Source of the DNA: Rhizomys pruinosus | Lineage: Eukaryota > Chordata > Mammalia > Rodentia > Spalacidae | NCBI GenBank assembly: GCA_009823505.1 | Contig: VZQC01000392.1 | Coordinates: 4,873,353-4,937,352, forward strand | DNA: 64,000 bases | Direction: 5' to 3' | Shown: in pieces, positions 37,236 through 49,300 of the stretch | How the letters are laid out: each line of letters starts with the position of its first letter | Numbering within the stretch: position 1 is the stretch's first letter | Translations under genes and position numbers: made by a program | The notes under the pieces: model-generated | Seen by the model: the letters and a program-made list of their open reading frames with translations, nothing else | Databases searched by the model: none | What the model was told of the DNA's origin: nothing

Positions 37236-39241
37236 GCTTTGTACAAAAGCTCAGAGGGCCCCACCAAGAAATACTTACAACTGGGTAATTGGCAACAGCA
37301 TCCACAGATGAGGATACCATTCGTCATTTGAGAGACGTTCTTATTTGGGTTAATGAGTGGAAAGACCCACCGGGATGGTATCATTTCCTGGGCTGGGTCC
37401 TGGACTTAATGAATAGGAGAGAGCCAGCTGAGTGTTTAGCATGTGGGCATTCTTTGCACTCTGTCCTGGCTGTGGATGTGATGTCAGCAGCTCCTTCAAG
37501 CTGCTTCTACCACAGTGACTTCCCTGCTGTGATGAACCATAACTGGGAACAGGAAGCCAAATAAGTCTCTTCATTTTTGTCCCCAGCATTCCAGAACTCT
37601 TCTGGTCAACCCCAGATTTTCCTTCAGGACATGTGTAGGTGTGTTCCCAAGGTCCATCCTGACCCTGGGTGTCATGATGTAGACCTTTAACACCACTCCA
37701 GAGGCAGAGCAGAGGCAGACAAATCCGATTGACCAGCCTGATCTACATAGTGAGTTCCAGGTGGGCTGGGGCTGGGAGATCCTATCCAAAACAAACAAAC
37801 AAAAAAAACTATCCTGAAAAAAAAGATTGTACTACAAATTTATCACCCTGGAAGGCAGTTTGTGAGAGTGGATGGGGCTTGGATGTGCCAATTGGACTGT
37901 CTACATGTTTGCATAGCAGGGGCCCTGTTCTTTCTAGTACATGTCCTAGAATGTGAGAATTCCATATTTGAACTATACTTATTTTCTTTGAGAAGAAATA
38001 TCTGTCAAGGTAAAAGAGTAAGACATTTTGATGGTTAAACTTTTAGCTACTTAAAATATGTGAGAGCTGGAACTTTATACTTTTGCCCCAGAATACCACA
38101 AATGTTACTGGGACACAGACAGGAGTGATTTTTGAAAGGTGAATATTAACCATATTAACGCATACTGACTTAATGGTGAACCGAAGATTTACACGTGAAC
38201 TTCTGACATGCTTGACAGTGAGATCTACACTTTAAAAGAACTCAGCTGGCATCTGAAGATTCGTTCTAACTGCTTCTTCTAAGGTTGATGGAGGACAGGA
38301 TTTGGTATGCATTTGAAATGCATTCACTTCTACAAACCTTTCTCTACCTGTGACTGTAATTCCAAAACATACATACTTGAGCTTAATAAACACTATCTAT
38401 GTTCATTATGTAGATTTTTATCAGCAATTTTCCAGGTATCTGTCACCTATTTTTTAATTTTACCTTTTAATATTTCAGTTTGCCATCAGTGTGACTTTTT
38501 TTTTTAAGGCATGGTCTCCTGTAGCCAAGGTTGGCTTTAAGCACACCTTATTCCATCACAATTTTTGGAAAATTTCAGTTTTAAGCCAAGTGCGTTGGTA
38601 CAGGAATCCTAGCACTTGGGCATTGGAAAGCAGGAGGATCAGGAGTTCAAAGGCCAACCTGGGCTATTTGAAGATGTTTGGGGGGGGGCATATTCCTCTT
38701 TCACTAAGGGTGTTATTAACTTTTGTAGAACTTAAAATTACAATGATTTGTTGTGCTGGATAGCTTTAGTGTGCAAATTGACACACTGGAAGCTAAATTC
38801 TTCATTGGCTGGCTGTGCCACGTCTGTGGAGTGTTTTCTTGATTGTTGAGTGGTATATGAGAGGCCCAGCCCACTGGGTGGTCCACACATGGGCAGTTTT
38901 TTTCTGCATTGTATACGAAAGCAAAGCAGGGGTGTGGGGGTGGGGGGGTTTGGGAGGGGTTGGAGAGATGGTTCAGCGGTTAAAAGCACTGACTGCTCTT
39001 GCAGAAACCAGGGTCGATTCCCAGCACCCACATGGGACTAAGAACCGTCTTTAGTGCTGCGGTTACAGCACTGACTGGTCTTGCAGAGAACCAGTGTTCG
39101 ATTCCAGCATCTACATGCGACTAAAACTGTCTTTAGTGCCGGGCACGAGGCAGACAAGGGATTCTGTGAGTACAAGGCCAGCCTGGCCTACATAGCGAGT
39201 TCCAGGCCAGCTGGTGCTCCGGAGACCCTGTCTGTCGAGAG

Positions 39242-39277
<36 letters not shown>

Positions 39278-41031
39278 GAGGGAGGGAGGAAGGAAGGAAG
39301 GAAGGAAGGAAGGAAGGAAGGAAGGAAGGAAGGAAGGAAGGAAAAGAAAGAGAAAAAGCAAAGCAGGCTGAGCTCAGGCAAGGGGAAAAGCTAGTAAGCA
39401 GTGTTCTTCTATGCCTGTGCTTCAGCTCCTCCCTTGGGCTCCTACTGTGACCCAGGAGATCTGAGACGAAATAATAAACCCTTTCCTCCCCAAGTTGGTA
39501 TGTCAGGTGATTCCTCACAGAAATTGAAAGTAAAGCAGAACAGTTGGTTAGTGTTTTCTAATTTTCAAAAATCCCTATCTGGTCTTTTTAACAGTTATTC
39601 ATTAACACTAAAAAGTGAAGGGGCCAGGCCAGGACTTGTATACCGCCAGCCCTAAACCTGGGAATAACGAGATTGTTACATTGAGATTAACTTGCATGTC
39701 ATGGAGCCAATAGATCGCTATAGAATGCTCCGTCCCCAATTTCAAGTCGTACCCAAAGCAGTACTGAGGGAACTATTCTAAATCACTCTGCTTAATACAT
39801 GTGCTTAAAAAAAAAAAAAAAGTCCTGCATCCTGATGCATTTTGCCTGCGGCTGGCATTCTGTATCTCCACGGGAACGCACACAGGGAGAAACAGCTGGG
39901 TTTTGTTCCCTGGAACCACCCCAGAATCCCTCCGGCCTCCCCCGCGCTTGACGGCTCCTTTTGCGGCGCTTGCCTTGGGTGCCGTAAAGCGGGTCGCCGT
40001 CGCCGCAGCTGGCGGCGGTGAGGAAGCGTCCCAGCGGGGCGTGGGCGGGAGCCCACAGGCACAAATCGCAGATCCCTCGGAGCTCTCCCTGGCGCTCTGC
40101 CACCCTCGGGCTGGAGGACGCAGGGTCGGCCGCAGGTACGCTCTGTGAGTCAGTCGGTGAGCATCGTGGAACCGTCACACGCTTGCTTCTCCCACGCTCA
40201 GGGTTGCAAACAGGTGAAATCCTCCTCCTGAGCGGAGTGGATGAGATGCTCTCCGAAGCGGGTTAGGGCAGTTGCAGGGCCGTGGCATTTGAGCCGAGGG
40301 GCGAGGAAGCTCACCAGGAAGGGTTCCACTTGGGGAGGGGTTCGATGCCCTGCGGAGGACCGAGAAGCTCTGCGTGCGAGGGGCAGCTGCCAGGCGCTCA
40401 GCCTTCAGTTCATTTAAGGAGCGTTTAATAAAGTGGTCGACTAGCCAGGCTCAATTTCATAGGGTTTCCGGTCTGCCTTTTACTTTCCCATTTGGAACAG
40501 GTCGGGAGAGACTGGGTTTGAATAGGGCTGGCTTGTTGGAAGCTTTGAGTAGGAGTCCAGAGGACTGAATTCAGATTTCATCGCTATTGACCATCTGTTA
40601 GCTAACGCGCGGCAGGCCGCTTTTCAGTGGACCGCAAGTCTTCTCAGATATAAAGACCTAAGTGAGATCCGTGTCTTCCTACTTTTGCAGATTGCAGTGA
40701 ATAAAAATCAGCCTGTGAGCCTGTGCATCTTAGCGCACACCTACCCGTAAGCCCAACACTTGGGAGGCTGAGAAGGATCACTAGGAACTACATGTAGGCC
40801 AGCCTGGGATACAGAGTACGACCCTGACTAAAACAAAACAAACTCATAAACACAAATCTGAGGTGGAGCGGGTGTGGGAATGGGAAAAGAGGGAATCCCA
40901 GAAGAAAGCTGCGACTGAGCCAAGCTCAGAGATAAAAGGTTTGAATAGTTAGAGGAGACAGCTCTGGCTGAGCATCCTGGTGGGAGATGGAAATGTTTTA
41001 GTATCTTTCATCTTTTAGAGTCTAGATCCTT
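37236..41031 (+). repeat. Direct repeat copy 2 (3.8 kb), contains Fktn promoter and exon 1
   Basis: Begins one base after the N and inside the L1 fragment, corresponding to base 31934. It then repeats copy 1 in order: the URR1-like right part, single-copy sequence, the second URR1-like element with the trimeric SINE (about 38940-39360) and the CpG island. Some patches lack bases that SINE consensus sequences predict (for example the B1 around 39140-39230), so copy 2 carries sequence errors of its own. Confidence 0.95.
39835..40135 (+). promoter_or_regulatory. Fktn: Fktn CpG-island promoter and non-coding exon 1 (copy 2)
   Basis: Same features as copy 1: CpG-rich, a GCGTGGGCG box at 40039-40047, and donor GGCCGCAG|gtacgc ending the exon at 40135. 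If the duplication is an artefact, this copy, which is contiguous with the rest of the Fktn intron, is the better placed one. Confidence 0.7.
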
Positions 41032-41650
41032 TTTTTTTTAAATTTTTTATAATTTTATTTCTATTTCTGTATTGTATGAATGTACTGTCTGCATTGCAAG
41101 TCTGTGCACCCGTTCCGTGCAATGGCCGTGGAAGTTCAGAAGAGGGTCTCGGGATTCCCCTGGAAACTGGAGTTCTCCTGGAAGGGAAGTTCCAGACGGC
41201 TCTCGGCCGCCATGTGGGTGCTGGGGATGAACCGTGTACTCGCAAGAGCGGTCGGCGCTCCCAACCGCTAGGCCATCTCTCCAGCCCCCCCCCTTTTTTT
41301 TATGTGTATGAATGTACTGTCTGCATGTAGGTTGGTGCACCTGTGTCCCGCAATGCTGCGGAGGTCAGAAGAGGGTGTAGGATTCCCCTGGAACTGGCGT
41401 CAAAGACGGTTCTTAGCCACCATGTGGATGCTGGGAATCGAACCCGGGTCCTCTGCAAAAGCCGGGCCTGGTGGCGCACGGCTTTAATCATAGCACTTGG
41501 GAGGCAGAGGCAGGCAGATCTTTGTGAGTTCAAGGCCAGCCTGGTCTACAGAGTGAGTTCCAGGACAGCTGGGACTACAGGGAGACCCTGTCTCGAAAAA
41601 AAACAAAAAACAAAAGAGCAGTGTTAACTGCTGAGCCTTCTCTCCAGCCC
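41032..41650 (-). repeat. Two antisense B2 SINEs, the second split by a sense B1
   Basis: The first antisense B2 runs 41032-41286. A second runs 41287-41458, is interrupted by a + B1 (41459-41616; GCCGGGCCTGGTGGCGCACG to GACCCTGTCTCG plus A-rich tail) and resumes to about 41650 (GAGCAGTGTTAACTGCTGAG). The whole block sits between AGAGTCTAGATCCTT (41017-41031) and AGAGTCTAGATTCTT (41652-41666). Confidence 0.85.
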
Positions 41651-42149
41651 AAGAGTCTAGATTCTTAAGTACGGGTGGAGGACTTGGGAAGGACAGCATT
41701 CGATGATGAAGGAACTTCGAGTGGAAAAGTACAGTGTTCTAAGGGGAAGAACCTGAGAAAATTAACCAAAAACGATTACACAGACTCATTTTCTTAGACC
41801 TAGGTGATATTTTGAATATGAATTGACGGGAATGTGAATTCTTCTGAATTCCAGGATGCAGTAATGTATTAGGTGTAAGGTGATTTGGAATATACCTCTA
41901 TTGATATCCATAAGTAAGCCTTTTGGCTGTCTCTTAACTTTTGTAAATGAGTCAGAGAGTTTTTCTTTAAAACCGGTAAAATTTGAATCTAAGGAGGGAG
42001 AACTACCTGATTTTTTTTTTTTTTGCTTGATTCTCATAGCTTTATAGTTCTACTAAGATCAAGACCTGAATGTCCTCAACCAAGCAATTAATCATTTGCA
42101 TCTTGAGGGGAGGCTTTACTTAATCAAAAATAATTTGAGAAATAAATAA

Positions 42150-42320
42150 AATACCAGCCAGGGGTGGTGGCACACACCTTTGATCCTAGCACTCAGGAGG
42201 CAGGGGCAAGCAGATCTCTGTGAGATGAGGCCAGCCTGGTCTACATGTTGAATTCCAGGCCAGTTGGGGCTACAGGAGATCCTGTCTCAAAATAAATAAA
42301 TAAATAAACAAACAAATAAA
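42150..42320 (+). repeat. B1 SINE
   Basis: AGCCAGGGGTGGTGGCACAC through GAGATCCTGTCTC with an AAATAAAT tail. Confidence 0.88.
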
Positions 42321-42324
42321 CTTG

Positions 42325-42490
42325 ATTTGGGCTGGAAGGTAGTTTAGGCATCATGTGGGGATCTGACTTCCATCCCTAAAGTGCACATAAGAAAGCTGAG
42401 CCTGGTGGCCTGCACTTGTAATTCCAAATCTGGGTAAACTGACAGGTGACTCCCTGGAAGCTCCATGGCTTCCTAATTTGCCAGTATTTA
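42325..42490 (+). repeat. Old tRNA-derived SINE
   Basis: GGGCTGGAAGGTAGTTTAGG head, GAGCCTGGTGGCCTGCACTT and CTCCCTGGAAGC blocks. Subfamily uncertain. Confidence 0.5.
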
Positions 42491-43009
42491 GTCAAATTGT
42501 GATACCTCTGCATGGAATTTAAACCTTGAATATGTTTGATAGGGAGCCATTGAAAATTCTTGGTATGGAATAATTTGATTTACCTTTCAGTACCCTGGTA
42601 TACCTACTAATGTTAAGACTATGGTTACAAAGTGAAGACAGAGGCACCTGCTAAAATTAGAACACAATAATTAAAGTTTGACATAATAGGGCGGTAATTC
42701 CAGAGATGTTTTAGAGGCAATATCAACAAGCCTTGACATCTCTTTTGTAAAGTATCATATTACTCATTTTAAGTGGTACTGTATTCTTAATGAATTAACT
42801 TTTCATTAGTTGTAAATCAGAGGTAGGTCCCAAGAGACAATAATATGTTAACTTGGGACTTTTTGTGTAATGGCTGATAGAGATCTTTTCCGTTCAGTAG
42901 TTGAACTTAGCAAGTGTACAATCTGAATGCCACTTTAGATTGCATTAGGAATCAGCACATAATACAATAGTGTGTTATTTAGTACATGTACAAGAAATAA
43001 CTGAAATTA

Positions 43010-43156
43010 TGCTCAGTGTGGTGGCATATACCCTTAGACCCAGTTTATGGGAAGCAGGGCGAGGGGCAGGTGGATCTCTATGAGATTGAGGCCAGCCTGA
43101 TCTACACAGCAACTTCCAGGCCAGTGGGGACTATAGGAAGACCCTGTCTCAGGGGG

Positions 43157-43185
<29 letters not shown>
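43010..43185 (+). repeat. B1 SINE
   Basis: GCTCAGTGTGGTGGCATATA through AAGACCCTGTCTC, with a long A tail. Confidence 0.85.
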
Positions 43186-43188
<3 letters not shown>

Positions 43189-43389
43189 TTGCTGAAATAT
43201 TGAACGTGAAGATGTTCTTGTTAATCCATGAACTGACTTTATTAGACTATTTTAGCAGATGATTTAAACAGACAGCAGAGACTATTATCATTGCCTGTAC
43301 AAACAGTCTGTCAGAAAGAACTACCTTCTAGTTCCCTCTTACCAAAGTATTCCTACAAATAACTGATGGGGTGGGGTTCAAGTCATTTA

Positions 43390-46300
43390 TTTTTTTAAAT
43401 CTTTTATTGAAGTTTTGTGCATTTCCTACATCACTTCTCAATTCAATCCAGACTCATTTCCCCCTCCATGCCCCTCCCTCCCAAGTTCATGCAGTCTGCC
43501 ATACATGTCCTGTTTCCCCTTCTGAGTCTTTTCAAAGTTTTTCAAAGCAGAAGATTGTTGGGGGTGGGGGGCAAAGAACTCTACTGCTTCAGTCAGTTCT
43601 CTGTCCCAGTTCTTTTTTTTTTTTTCACATGTGGTATTATGTTACTTTTTATTTCTTTTTTTTCAAAGCAATTTTTATTGAAAGCTTTGTGCATTTATAC
43701 AAAATTATTTAAAAGTCAAATCCTAGATCCGTGTCCTCCCTGCCACCCAACCCACCAGAGAGCTCTTGATTCTGCACATGTGTTTTTCATCTTTTTCCTC
43801 AGTCTACTCTCAAAATTCTCGCTTCCCTAGTTCTTTTGTGTGTTGTTGGTTCCCTCCAACTACATATTGTTTCTACCATGATCTTTATGATATGGATGTC
43901 ACAAATGTAGCTAAAATGCAATAGTCATCTGAAATAACTGTATTTCCCAAATCCTATATTTGGGGATTCTATTTTTTTCCCTTTTAATTTTAATATTGCT
44001 CTATGAAATTATGCAAACATACCCTACCCTTATACCAAATTATACGTCTGAAAATAAGTGGATGCTTAATGTGCTGGAGCCTGTTAAGGGCGTACTATTC
44101 TAAGGAGCATGGTGTTTTTAGGAATAAAAAGAAATATGAAGATTACATTGTTTACTCAGTTTGCCTCATCCACAAATGATGGATACCATTCCTCTTGTTT
44201 TTCTGGGACTGTGTTACCGGTCACTTAGCATATATCTTTCAAGTTCCATCCATTTACTCATTATTTTTCATTTTTTTTTTTTTTTTTTTTTATTTTTTTT
44301 TTTGTGAACAGGGTCTCCCTGTGGCCCAGTGCTGCTCGCCTGGAACTCGCTGCTATAGGAGCCAGGTCGGCCTTGAATGCACATAAGATTCTGGGCCTGC
44401 CTCTGCTGCCTAGGTGCTGCAGATGTAAGAGGCACGACGTCCCATCGTGGGCGTTCTGGGGGAGGAAAATTGAACTCCATGTGGGTAGATGTACCTGACA
44501 TTTTCTCTGGATCCGCAGCCTCAAGGCAGGTTGTATCTCAACCGAACTGACTTGGGGTTGGTGTCGCAACTCTTCACTATTGTGATGAAGAGAATGCTGC
44601 AAATAACACATGTGGCTGTGCATGTATCATCTGCGGTATGGGATGAGTCTTGTGGGGTAGTCATTTTAGACGGTATTGGATGGGAGGGGTATTGCGTGAG
44701 AGGCTCGATTGGATGCGGTCAGGTCTCCGAATAGTCGGTTCATATTGTGGTATCGCATTGTACGTGAGACGGGTGTCTTACACGAGCCTTCTATAGGGTT
44801 TTCAGCTTGTCATGTACCAGCACAGCAGTGATGTAGTTCCTCCTTTCCAATCCCATTATGGTTATCATTTGTTGTTGTTTTGAATCCGTGACGCTCAGTC
44901 TTATAGGAAGCTGGATTGATGAGTGATTTTAAAGTGTTGTTTTATTTGCATTTCCTTAATTAATTAATGTATGTGTTGTGAGCAGTTTGTACACAGGTTT
45001 TCCTCAAGTGTATTGGCAGTGTCAACTTGCGTCGCACTTATAAGTTCATGAAGTCTAATCGTGTTAGGGCTCTTTTTTGAGAGGAGTGCGAGTTCATTGT
45101 CTTTTCTAGTATGTTTATATGCTTGGGAAGTAAGTGACGATGTGGTGTCAGAGTAGTGAGTCATGCAGTGAAGAAGGTGTTCCCCTCCAGCATCTGTGGC
45201 CTTTTCTCTTCACTTCCTAGCGTGAGTTATGCCTCTTGTTTGCTGTATGTAGGCAGGAAGCTTTTGGGTAATTTATATGAGTCCCATCTCTGTCGAGGCT
45301 TGTTGACCTCATCATTTTTCTGCCCATCTGCTGTCTGATTTGAACACGCCCTGTTAGCTCTGCATGTGCTTGTTAGGTTGTGTGCCAAATTGTTTATCTA
45401 GTACTGCACCGTGTTCTAGAAGTTTCTTGGGTTTGATGTTCTGAAGGTCTGTCTTTGATAGCCATTTGGAGTTGTTTTGTTATAGCAGAGTGGTGAGAGG
45501 TAGGGTATTAGATTTATTATTTTTACCAAGTGGTGATCCATGTTTTGGCCAACAACGTTACATTTGCTAGATGGAAGATGCTGTATTTTATCCTATTGTG
45601 TTTCTGTGCCCCATCTGTAAAACGTGAGTGGCTCTCGACATGTTATATACTCAATTTCTTCGATTTAAATTTGTTTCCATTGGTCTACCTGCCTGTTTTT
45701 TTGTTGTTTTTTTGAGTACCTTTAGGTGTTCTTTTTGTGTTTGTTATTAATCCTGTAATATATAAGTTTGAAGTCTGATATAGTGATCACCCACGCTGTA
45801 CATTGCCTTTTGCTCACGTTGGCTTGCTTATTGGAGTCTTGCTTGTTTTTTCCATTGAATTTAAAGGATCTTCCCCCAAGTCTGTGAAGAACTTGATACT
45901 TATTGGGATTATTGATGGAATTATTGGGTAGCATAGATCGCATTAGTTTATAGAATGGAACATTTTTTTACTACTATGCTTCAATTTTTTCCATTCAATG
46001 AGCATGGAGGTCTTATCCATCTTCTATCGTCTTCCTTCATCTCCTTCTTCAGGGGTTTAAATCTTTTTTTGTAGGAATCTTTGGTACCTTTGTTTTAGGT
46101 TTGGTTCCTAGTAGTTTTATTGCTATTGTTAGAAGGTCTTATTGTGATGGGAGGGTTCCTCCTTCTTTTCTGCTTCTTATTGCCTCTTACATTTGTTTGT
46201 AAAGAAAGGGCTACCGAGAAGCGGACATGGGTGACAATACCCGGCCTTTACTTGGGGAGGCAAGAAATGTGAGTTCAATGCCAGCATGGTCTTAACAGAG

Positions 46301-49300
46301 CAGAGATACCAGGGACCAGCTGGGGATACTAAAGAGAGACCCTTGTCTTCAATAAAACCGGAGACAAAAGGAAGGAAGGAAGGAAGGAAGTGAAGGGAAG
46401 GACGAAGAGGAAGAGGAATGGAAGGATAGGTAGGATAAAAAAAAAAAAAAAAAAGTAAGGAAAGGTAAAGAAAAAGGAACGAAGGAAGGAAGGAAGGAAG
46501 GAAGGAAGGAAGGACGGCAAGGAAAGGAAGGAAAGGAAAGGAGAAGGAAAGGACAGGAAAGGAGGAAGGAGAAGAGGAAGGGAAGAGAAGGAAGGAAAGG
46601 AAGGAAAAGAGAGCAGGGGAAGAGGGAGGGAAGGGAGGGGGTGAAAGGCTACTGAATATTTCATTAATTGGTTCCTGCCACGTTTACTGAACATCCTTCA
46701 ATCATTTTAGATGGAATGGTTTCTCTGGTGGAGTTTTTAGGCTTCCGCGTTAGTGGAAGACGTATCGATTAGTGGCATTGATGCAAACCAAAGGGATCGG
46801 CTTGATTTCTCTTTTCCAAATTGGTACATCATTTAATTTCCCCCTTCCTGCTTATGATGCCTTAGCAAGCATTTCAACCACTATATTGAAGAGGAGTGGG
46901 GATAGGGGTAGCCTTACCGGCAGTTCCTGCCTTTAAGGGAATGCTTCTAACTTCTCTCTGTTTAGGATGATGTTGGCTGTTGGGTTTTTGTATATTGCTG
47001 TTGATTATGTGTGAGGAATGTTCCCTCCAGTCAGTTCCTTTCAGAACTTTAAACATGAAGGGATGCTGGATTTTGTCAAAGGCTTTTTTGCATCAATTGA
47101 ATAATGTGTGTTTTTGTCTTTCAGTCATTTATGTGTTTATGATATTATGATTTACATATGTTGAACCATACCCTGAATCTCTGGTCTGTACTTCAACTGG
47201 TCATGATGATGAATTTTTTGGGGGGGTCTTTCGAGACAGGTCTCTCTGTAGCCCCAGCTGTCCTGGACTACGTCGCTCTGTAGACCAGGCTGGGCTTGAA
47301 CTCACAAAGATTGCCTGCCTCTGCCTCCTCCAAGTGTGTATTAAAGGTGTGGCGCCACCCAACCCAGCAGATGTTTTTTTTTTTTTGAAGTGGGTCTTGT
47401 ATGCAGTTTGCAAGTATTTGTTGGAGTATTTTTGTTGTCTCTATGGGATTAATGAGATGGGGCTACTAGTTTTCTTTTTTGGTGTATTTTTTGCTGGTTG
47501 GGAAGATTTCCTCTGTTTTGTATCTTCTGACACGTTTGAGTAGTAATGGTTGTAAAGTCCTCTTTAGATGTTTCATAGACATTCTGCTGTTTGTGCAACC
47601 CATCTGGGCCGTGGGATTTTTTTTTGGTTGGAGTTTTCTTTTATTTACTTTTCATTTTCCTCAAATATTATGGGTCTGTTTTAGCTGTCACTCTCTTCTT
47701 GGTAAGCTTTGGTGAATTCCCATTTCAGTATATTCTTCCATTTCTCTTAGGTTTCAAATTTGTAAAGTACAGGTTTTTGAAGTATTCCATATGATTGTCT
47801 GGATCTTTTTGTTTGTCCATTGTGATGTTTCCTTTTCATCACAAATTCTCTGATTTGGAGTTGCTCTTTTTTTTCTTCTGGTTAACTGGGCTGAGGTCGT
47901 CTCTCTTCTTTATCCTTTCAAAGAACCAACTTGGATTCATTGTTCTTTGTATTGTTACTTTGTTTCTATTCATTGATTTCTGCTTGATTTTTGCTATTCC
48001 TTCTGTCTGTTGGGTTTGTGGTTCATTTTGTGTCGTTTTGCAAGTGTTTTAGCGACGTGTTAGATCATTTTGTTTGTGCTCTTTTTTTTTTTCTTTTGAT
48101 GTAGGCACCCAGGCTCTATATATTTCCCTCTTAGGACTGCTTTTAAAGTATCCCCTAGTTTTGTTGTGTTGTGTTGTGTTGTCATTGTCGTTTAGTTCCA
48201 GGAATGCTTTTATTTCTTTCTATTTTCTTCCTTGACACATTCATTATTAAGTACTGTGTTGTTTAGTCTCCATGTGTTCTTGTAGATAGTAGGGCTTATT
48301 CTGGTGTTGATATTGAGCTTTATTTTTATTTTTATTTTTTGTCTTTTCGAGACAGGGTCTCCATGTAGCCCCAGCAGGCCTGGAACTCGCTCTGTAGACC
48401 AGGCTGGCCTTGAACTCACAAAGATCCGCCTGCCTCTGCCTCCCAAGTGCTAGGATTAAAGGCATGTGCCACAATGCCTGACTGATATTGAGCTTTTATT
48501 GCACTGTGGTTCTGACGAATCATGAATTATTTCATCCTTTTGTATTGCTGAGGTTTTTTTTTTTGTGTCAAAATATGGTCGTCGATTTGGAGAATGATCC
48601 ATGGAATGCTGAGTAGAAAGCATATTCTCTGCTGTTTGGGTGGAATATTCATTAGATGTCTGTGAGGTCCGTTTGGAGTAATCTGTTGTTCAGTTCAGAT
48701 GTCTCTGTTTATTTTTTGTCCAGTTGATCTAACCAAGGGACTCAGTGAGGTATTGAAGTCCCCCACTATTAGTGTCCTGGGATTAATCTGTGCCTTAAGG
48801 TCTTGCTGGATTGTCTTTATAAAGTTCAGTGCACTGGAGTTTGGTGCATATATATTTATGATTGTGAAATCTTATATTAATTGTTCCTTTATCAAGGATG
48901 TAATGGCCCTCTTTGTCTTTTCTGAATTATTTACTTTGGGTTTTATTTGTCTATATTAGAATGGCAACAACTCCCTTCTTGCTTTCTTACTATTTGCTTA
49001 AAAGATTGAAAAAGATTAGAATATCTGTTTTCCATCCTTTACCTTAAAATGAGGGTTTAAAGGAGAGATGGTTTCTTAGCATAAGATGGATTCTGTTTCT
49101 AATCCATTCTCCAGTCTATGTCTTTACGATTAGGGAGTTTAGTCCATAAACATCTTAAGTTAATTATTGAAATGATGTGTGTTTCTTCACTTTTACCTTA
49201 TTTTGTTGCCATTTTTGGTCTCGGTTTGTGTTTCACCAGTTATGATTTTATTTCTCTTTCTAGCTGCTTGGGGATAGGTGCTCTTTTCCTCTGTCCTTTG

